This document shows, piece by piece, positions 15,449-19,691 of a stretch of DNA of 19,691 bases. The notes under the pieces were generated by a model that had not been told where the DNA came from, made no database searches, and saw only the letters and a program-made list of their open reading frames with translations. The translations under genes and the position numbers were made by a program. Position 1 is the stretch's first letter. The number at the start of each line of letters is the position of its first letter. The stretch covers positions 1-19,691 of the forward strand of contig JAGBXE010000128.1 of NCBI GenBank assembly GCA_017629455.1, written 5' to 3'. The DNA is from Kiritimatiellia bacterium (GTDB lineage: Bacteria; Verrucomicrobiota; Kiritimatiellia; RFP12; UBA1067).

Positions 15449-17683
15449 TCACTTCTTTGCTGTTTCATCAAGAATCTTGCGGCACGAAAGAATTTTTTCT
15501 AGAACATCCCGCGGCACGAAGTAATACTGATTTGAAGATTCGTAGCCTATGCGGCTATCAGCTCTTACGAGCGGCAAATACGCTTTGGCCCTTTCAAGCT
15601 CTGCGCGTGCGTACTTGCGCATACCATCAACATCACCAGCGTCACGCGCCATTACAAAAAGCGCCTGATCACAGCACGAAGCTAAGTGCATTTGTTCGGC
15701 TCTGAACATATTAAGTTCGCGCTCATCAGCAACGCCCTCCATAAGGCGGCAGCCTTCGGCAAAGCCATCGGCCACCTTGCGCATAAGATCGACATATGTT
15801 TGACGCGGATAATGCCTGCGCCAGGCATCGAGATCATCGTAAGGTATTCCGACCATCGTTGCGCGATAGCCCGTGTTCGTGTAGTAAAGAGGATTTACCG
15901 GCCCCCACTGGTGCGGCCCTACATAAATCGTCTGGCAAGAAAACGGATAATTTTCAAAGCCGTCTGAGAACGCCTTCCACGCTTTGCGGGCCTTGGCCAC
16001 ATTCTTCTCTCCATAAAGCCTCGCAGCCATCCTGTTTAAAACGCCCTCGTGGTCGGTTTCTCCTGCGCGTACATCGCGGTAGACACTTAGGTTTGGCGAA
16101 GGGTAACACCCGAGCGACCACGAAAGCATCACTCCGTTTACGCCTTCATTCATCACATTGACAGCGTGCTTGGCTACAAGATCCATCGTAGGCAAATAAG
16201 GAAATGAACTTAGCTCCCATGAATTTGCAACTTGAACTTTCGCGACGACCGGAATGCCGCGCGAGCGCGCTTCTTTCCAAAATCTCTTGGCATCTTCTCC
16301 GGGCCCAAGAATTGAAATCGAATAATCCTGTTCGATTTCCTTTACTCCGCCTCGGCAAATCTCAATGGCATGTTCGCTCACGGCCATCAATCGGCAATTG
16401 TTCGTAGGCAGGTATGAAAGAATCGTTGAAAGTTCTTCCTTTGGCCAGGCCCAGTTCCAAATAAGCGCCTCTGCCTTATTGTCACCCTTAACCATACCTT
16501 CAACCATCGCACGATTAACCTCGCCTACTATGTCGCCTACGTTTCTGTCGCGGCACCTTGGGCAAGTCTCACGCCTTCCACGTGACGCACAGTTCGTCAA
16601 ATTCTCGCTCATCGTAATGGTGAATATTCCGCCAAGCCCCCGAACGGTGGAGAAAACTTGCGTAAGCGAATCGCGTACCCAGCGCAGCACTTCGGGGTGC
16701 GTAGTGCACATGGCAAACTGCACATCCGAAGAAGCGCCGCGGAACGACGCGCGCTCTTCATTGACGGCAAAAAACGGAGCCGTCATGCCGCGCGGCTCGT
16801 TCATGTAGAGAAAGACGCGTATGCCGTACTTTGCGCATCTGTCGACGAGCTTTTGCAGATTCTTAAGACGCATCTCTGAACCCTCGCCAAATTCGGGATA
16901 CTTCGGATCTTTTGACAATGTACGAAGTACCGTATGAAGCCACACGGCATTTACCCCTTCTGATGCGAGCTTCTGCAAAAGCCCGTCGGGGAATGAGCCG
17001 ATTTCAGGATCGGCCAAGGGATCTGCGAAGTCTGCAAAGTAGCTGAAAATAAGTCTAAAGTCGTACGGGGAAGAATCTTTTTCCGGTTTCGTAAAATAAG
17101 GCTCCACTGCCGATATTTCGCGTATAAAACTAAAGCGCGGCTCCTCGGCGCACTTTGCCGAAAGGCCTTCTTCACGCAGAATGGCGGCAATCTTTTCGCG
17201 TGCTTCGCGCCCGCTCTCCAAAATTGAAGCTTCCCATTTAAGCCTCTGGCAATACGGCTTTATGCGCCCGAGTTTTACCCAGAGAAAATCATCCTCCAAA
17301 AGCGAAAAACTCAGCTCCTCGCGCGTCATATCTAAAATGACAAGTAGTTGCTCGTAGGGAAGTAAATGCCAGTTGCGGCGAAGAATCGTGATATAGCCTT
17401 TGCGCTTCCATTCAGGCAATACTTTAGGCTCTTTTTCAAGCCCCATTTGTTGAGCCAGTTCCTTAAGCTCGTCTGCGCTTGCGCCAACCGCCTTGGCAAG
17501 AACATCAACTTCAACAAGCCCCCAGTTTCTCCAAACATACGCACTCATACGGTCTGGAAACGGCGAAGGCTCCATTGCGAGTTTCGTATCCTTCTCGCCT
17601 GGCAATTCGCAAACGGCGAAAGCCGATAAATAAACACTTCCTAAAGTTAAAATTATCGCGGTTACTTTTTTAAGTGATTTCAT
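15449..17683 (-). CDS. Exported TIM-barrel-like protein of unrecognised family (putative glycoside hydrolase), 744 aa
   Basis: The N-terminus MKSLKKVTAIILTLGSVYLSAFA is a Sec signal peptide. Residues 52-82 and 103-133 are two gapless copies of a helical motif starting RNW and containing an EL pair 20 residues later, a 51-residue period. From about residue 200 the sequence looks like a TIM barrel: VNAVWLHTVLRTL, YGIRVFLYMNEP, and GIFTITMSENL with E360 as a candidate catalytic acid. A CPRC cysteine pair follows, then NWAW and LSWSLG. The C-terminal part is helical. The arrangement recalls GH20/DUF4838-type proteins, but I cannot name the family. Its ATG lies 21 bases after the preceding glycosidase gene, with GGAG about 13 bases upstream. 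It probably acts outside the cytoplasm on a glycan. Confidence 0.82.
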   Translation of the reverse strand: MKSLKKVTAIILTLGSVYLSAFAVCELPGEKDTKLAMEPSPFPDRMSAYVWRNWGLVEVDVLAKAVGASADELKELAQQMGLEKEPKVLPEWKRKGYITILRRNWHLLPYEQLLVILDMTREELSFSLLEDDFLWVKLGRIKPYCQRLKWEASILESGREAREKIAAILREEGLSAKCAEEPRFSFIREISAVEPYFTKPEKDSSPYDFRLIFSYFADFADPLADPEIGSFPDGLLQKLASEGVNAVWLHTVLRTLSKDPKYPEFGEGSEMRLKNLQKLVDRCAKYGIRVFLYMNEPRGMTAPFFAVNEERASFRGASSDVQFAMCTTHPEVLRWVRDSLTQVFSTVRGLGGIFTITMSENLTNCASRGRRETCPRCRDRNVGDIVGEVNRAMVEGMVKGDNKAEALIWNWAWPKEELSTILSYLPTNNCRLMAVSEHAIEICRGGVKEIEQDYSISILGPGEDAKRFWKEARSRGIPVVAKVQVANSWELSSFPYLPTMDLVAKHAVNVMNEGVNGVMLSWSLGCYPSPNLSVYRDVRAGETDHEGVLNRMAARLYGEKNVAKARKAWKAFSDGFENYPFSCQTIYVGPHQWGPVNPLYYTNTGYRATMVGIPYDDLDAWRRHYPRQTYVDLMRKVADGFAEGCRLMEGVADERELNMFRAEQMHLASCCDQALFVMARDAGDVDGMRKYARAELERAKAYLPLVRADSRIGYESSNQYYFVPRDVLEKILSCRKILDETAKK

Positions 17684-17704
17684 TGCTTACTTCTACTCCA
17701 ATTC

Positions 17705-19691
17705 TTATTCGGTGACAAGCTTAAGCGAATAAGGCTTTAAAATAGCCTTACCTGCAAACGGTTTTGTAAACGAAACTTCTTGCTCACGATCCGTCAAATT
17801 GGCGAGCACCACGGCGCGCCGTGAATCATCGGCATTCTGCCACGCAGCTCCCAGCACCTCAGGGAAGTCGCCCGAGAGAAACTTGCCGTTACGATTCGGC
17901 CATGTCGTGTGGAACGTTTTTGGAGGAACATCAAACTTTATGTCACCGGTAAAATGACCGTACGCTAGAAACTCTTTAGCCTCCTCACGAAAACGTGCAC
18001 ACACGGCGAATGCTTCGCCAAAACGTTCCTTGCCGTGATTAAGCGGCCAACTGTAGCTTAAACCTGAAGCGACGCCCCACGCCGTAGCGCGCGCATATAT
18101 CGCCCAGAACGGTATAAACTCTGTCTTCATATCAAGCTCTGATGCGAAGTATGTGCTGTACCCACCATAGACGTAAGTGTAGAATGGAATATCTTCTGCT
18201 TCAGGGCGGCAAGCTAGTTCGTGCCCATCGATGACATCGATATAACATTCGTTCGCGCCCTCGCTCGTTATCGGCACGCCATTGGCCGAAAGCCTATCGT
18301 GTATTCTGCCCATGATTTCGTGGTTGCCGTCGACCCACCACGTTCCTCCCCCAAGCGCATGGCCGTGCGAAGGATCAAAGCAAAGCTTCGGGCGCGAACA
18401 GCCGACTTGGTCGATATAAACAAGGCCGCACTTAATTTTCTCGCAAAGCCTGATCATATAATCGCTGAAGCAATCCTGCCAACCTTTCGTAGCTGGGCAC
18501 ATTACACCAAACGATCTATCACGGCCGTAACGCTCAATGTTAAGCTCGCCGTTTTCTGCCATCGTACAATCTTTGCGCGCATAGAACCAGCTCGCCTGCT
18601 CCGTATCCCAAAGCCTGCCGTTCGTATACGGCATAAGCGGAAGCCCAGCCTTCGTTCCATACTCCATTACTTTGTCGACGCCAAGGCGCGAAGGAAGCAT
18701 TTCAGGATAATTTGTATCGAACGGCTGATTACCCCACTTTGTCCATTCGCAACCGAACTTCACATCAGGGAAGCGCTTACGCACCTTGGTGACAAAATTT
18801 GAAACGCCTGGCGCTTCAAGTTCGGCCATTAGCCAACCGTGACACTCTGCTACGCGGCGCGGATAATCTTGGCGTTTAACAATCGGACCTTTCTTGCACC
18901 ACTTTTGCCTAAGCGCCCACTTGCGGTAAATTTTGGCCGCCTCGCACCAATCGCCGCAGTATGCTGCTATCACCACAGGATAACGCGGCCCTTCCGCCGC
19001 CTTGCCAGGAATACCAGCATTCTCAACAGGCGTTACGAAAGCCATATCGTGGTTTTTTAAAAACCTCATTCTCTTAATGCGGCCATGGCCGTCGAACGCC
19101 GAAACAAATAACCCCGCTTCGCCCTTCATGAACGCTGCCACCATCGGATACCAGCTGTAGTTGATATCTTCGACAGGCACATACATCTCACTGGTGTGCT
19201 TACGTAAAAGCCTAGCCCCCAAGAACCTGCCAGGGAGCATCACATCAGCCTCGCCTTCACCTACGACTTCGCGAAGGTACGGATATATTGTTTCAAAAAG
19301 CCCCCACGCCTTGGAGCGATTTTTTACTTCCAACTCCCAAGACGAAGCATTGCGCCCGATTAGCCTAACGCTTGCAACAACATCAACAACGCCCTTTTCT
19401 GTGCCGACATCCAATCCTTCCCAGATAAACTTCCAGACCTTGTCGGTTTTTTCTATCCGCCTGTTGCGAGCTGGTGCGCGATTATCGACCTTCAGGGTAT
19501 CGTAGATGGTATCGGTCTGGTCGCCGTTGGTGACGATGGTGGTATCGCCAAGGACGCGGACGGGCGCGTAGATGATGAGGGAAGGATCGCTCAGCTTGCT
19601 CTCGTCAAAGGCCTTGGTCTTGATGCCGCAGCCGTCCTCGATGAAGACGCGGTTGCGGGAGTTGACGGAGCGGCCCATGATGAAGTAGGCG
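17705..19691 (-). CDS. GH101-like/DUF6259-type glycosidase, 5' end cut by window edge
   Basis: The frame is open to the last base of the window, so the ATG at 19678 is not necessarily the start and no signal peptide can be judged. From about residue 75 of that reading it looks like a DUF6259/GH101-type protein: an N-terminal beta domain (WKFIWEGLDV, SSWELEVKN), a barrel with CGLVYIDQVG (candidate nucleophile Asp) and PITSEGANE (candidate acid/base Glu), and a C-terminal beta domain ending LKPYSLKLVTE. GH101 enzymes are endo-alpha-N-acetylgalactosaminidases; for this relative the substrate is unknown. It is upstream of and probably cotranscribed with the 744-residue protein. The first 69 codons have much higher GC at third positions than the rest. 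Confidence 0.82.
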   Translation of the reverse strand, partial: AYFIMGRSVNSRNRVFIEDGCGIKTKAFDESKLSDPSLIIYAPVRVLGDTTIVTNGDQTDTIYDTLKVDNRAPARNRRIEKTDKVWKFIWEGLDVGTEKGVVDVVASVRLIGRNASSWELEVKNRSKAWGLFETIYPYLREVVGEGEADVMLPGRFLGARLLRKHTSEMYVPVEDINYSWYPMVAAFMKGEAGLFVSAFDGHGRIKRMRFLKNHDMAFVTPVENAGIPGKAAEGPRYPVVIAAYCGDWCEAAKIYRKWALRQKWCKKGPIVKRQDYPRRVAECHGWLMAELEAPGVSNFVTKVRKRFPDVKFGCEWTKWGNQPFDTNYPEMLPSRLGVDKVMEYGTKAGLPLMPYTNGRLWDTEQASWFYARKDCTMAENGELNIERYGRDRSFGVMCPATKGWQDCFSDYMIRLCEKIKCGLVYIDQVGCSRPKLCFDPSHGHALGGGTWWVDGNHEIMGRIHDRLSANGVPITSEGANECYIDVIDGHELACRPEAEDIPFYTYVYGGYSTYFASELDMKTEFIPFWAIYARATAWGVASGLSYSWPLNHGKERFGEAFAVCARFREEAKEFLAYGHFTGDIKFDVPPKTFHTTWPNRNGKFLSGDFPEVLGAAWQNADDSRRAVVLANLTDREQEVSFTKPFAGKAILKPYSLKLVTE

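Overview
The window reads as bacterial chromosome from a fermentative, carbohydrate-degrading anaerobe. The mix of serially arranged type II-style pseudopilins, secreted GH36-like and GH101/DUF6259-like glycosidases, a Tat/lipoprotein-type sugar isomerase-like protein and a [FeFe]-hydrogenase maturase fits the PVC group, most likely Kiritimatiellota/Lentisphaerota/Verrucomicrobiota. This placement is inference from gene content; no rRNA or marker search was possible. Genes are tightly packed. No intergenic gap exceeds about 125 bases, and no tRNA, rRNA, CRISPR array or transposase was seen.

Layout. (1) Bases 1-2584, minus strand: four consecutive prepilin-like genes (392, 218, 206 residues and one cut by the window edge) reading off the left end, headed by an extended -10 promoter almost touching the first start codon. 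(2) 2667-7280, minus: alaS then valS, two tRNA synthetases in one unit. The AlaRS is a short form lacking the C-terminal C-Ala domain, and valS contains a five-copy 7-bp tandem repeat. (3) 7281-7401: a divergent promoter region. (4) 7402-9738, plus: a compact four-gene operon (short-chain dehydrogenase, cupin, class I fumarase alpha and beta subunits) ending in a perfect 15-bp hairpin terminator. (5) 9809-19691, minus: a catabolic/secreted region. In transcription order it holds a GH101/DUF6259-like glycosidase open at the window edge, an unrecognised exported TIM-barrel-like protein, a TIM-barrel sugar isomerase/epimerase-like protein, hydF, a YkgJ-type cysteine-cluster protein, and a GH36-like alpha-galactosidase-type gene.

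The most unusual locus is that last gene (9809-12925). It is one continuous reading frame of 1,038 codons broken by a single in-frame TAG right after the conserved DDGW of the glycosidase. Downstream, the glycosidase runs straight into a complete calcineurin-like metallophosphoesterase domain and then into a stub resembling the start of a right-handed beta-helix (pectate-lyase-like) domain. Other points worth checking are two promoters that predict leaderless mRNAs, a degenerate G4 motif in HydF, a tandem 51-residue repeat in the 744-residue exported protein, and an abrupt codon-usage break at the right edge.

Functionally, the minus-strand right half looks like extracellular glycan breakdown plus downstream sugar handling. 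The fumarase operon and hydF point to anaerobic C4 metabolism and hydrogen metabolism. The pseudopilin cluster could belong to a secretion system that exports such enzymes, but no ATPase or secretin gene lies in the window.
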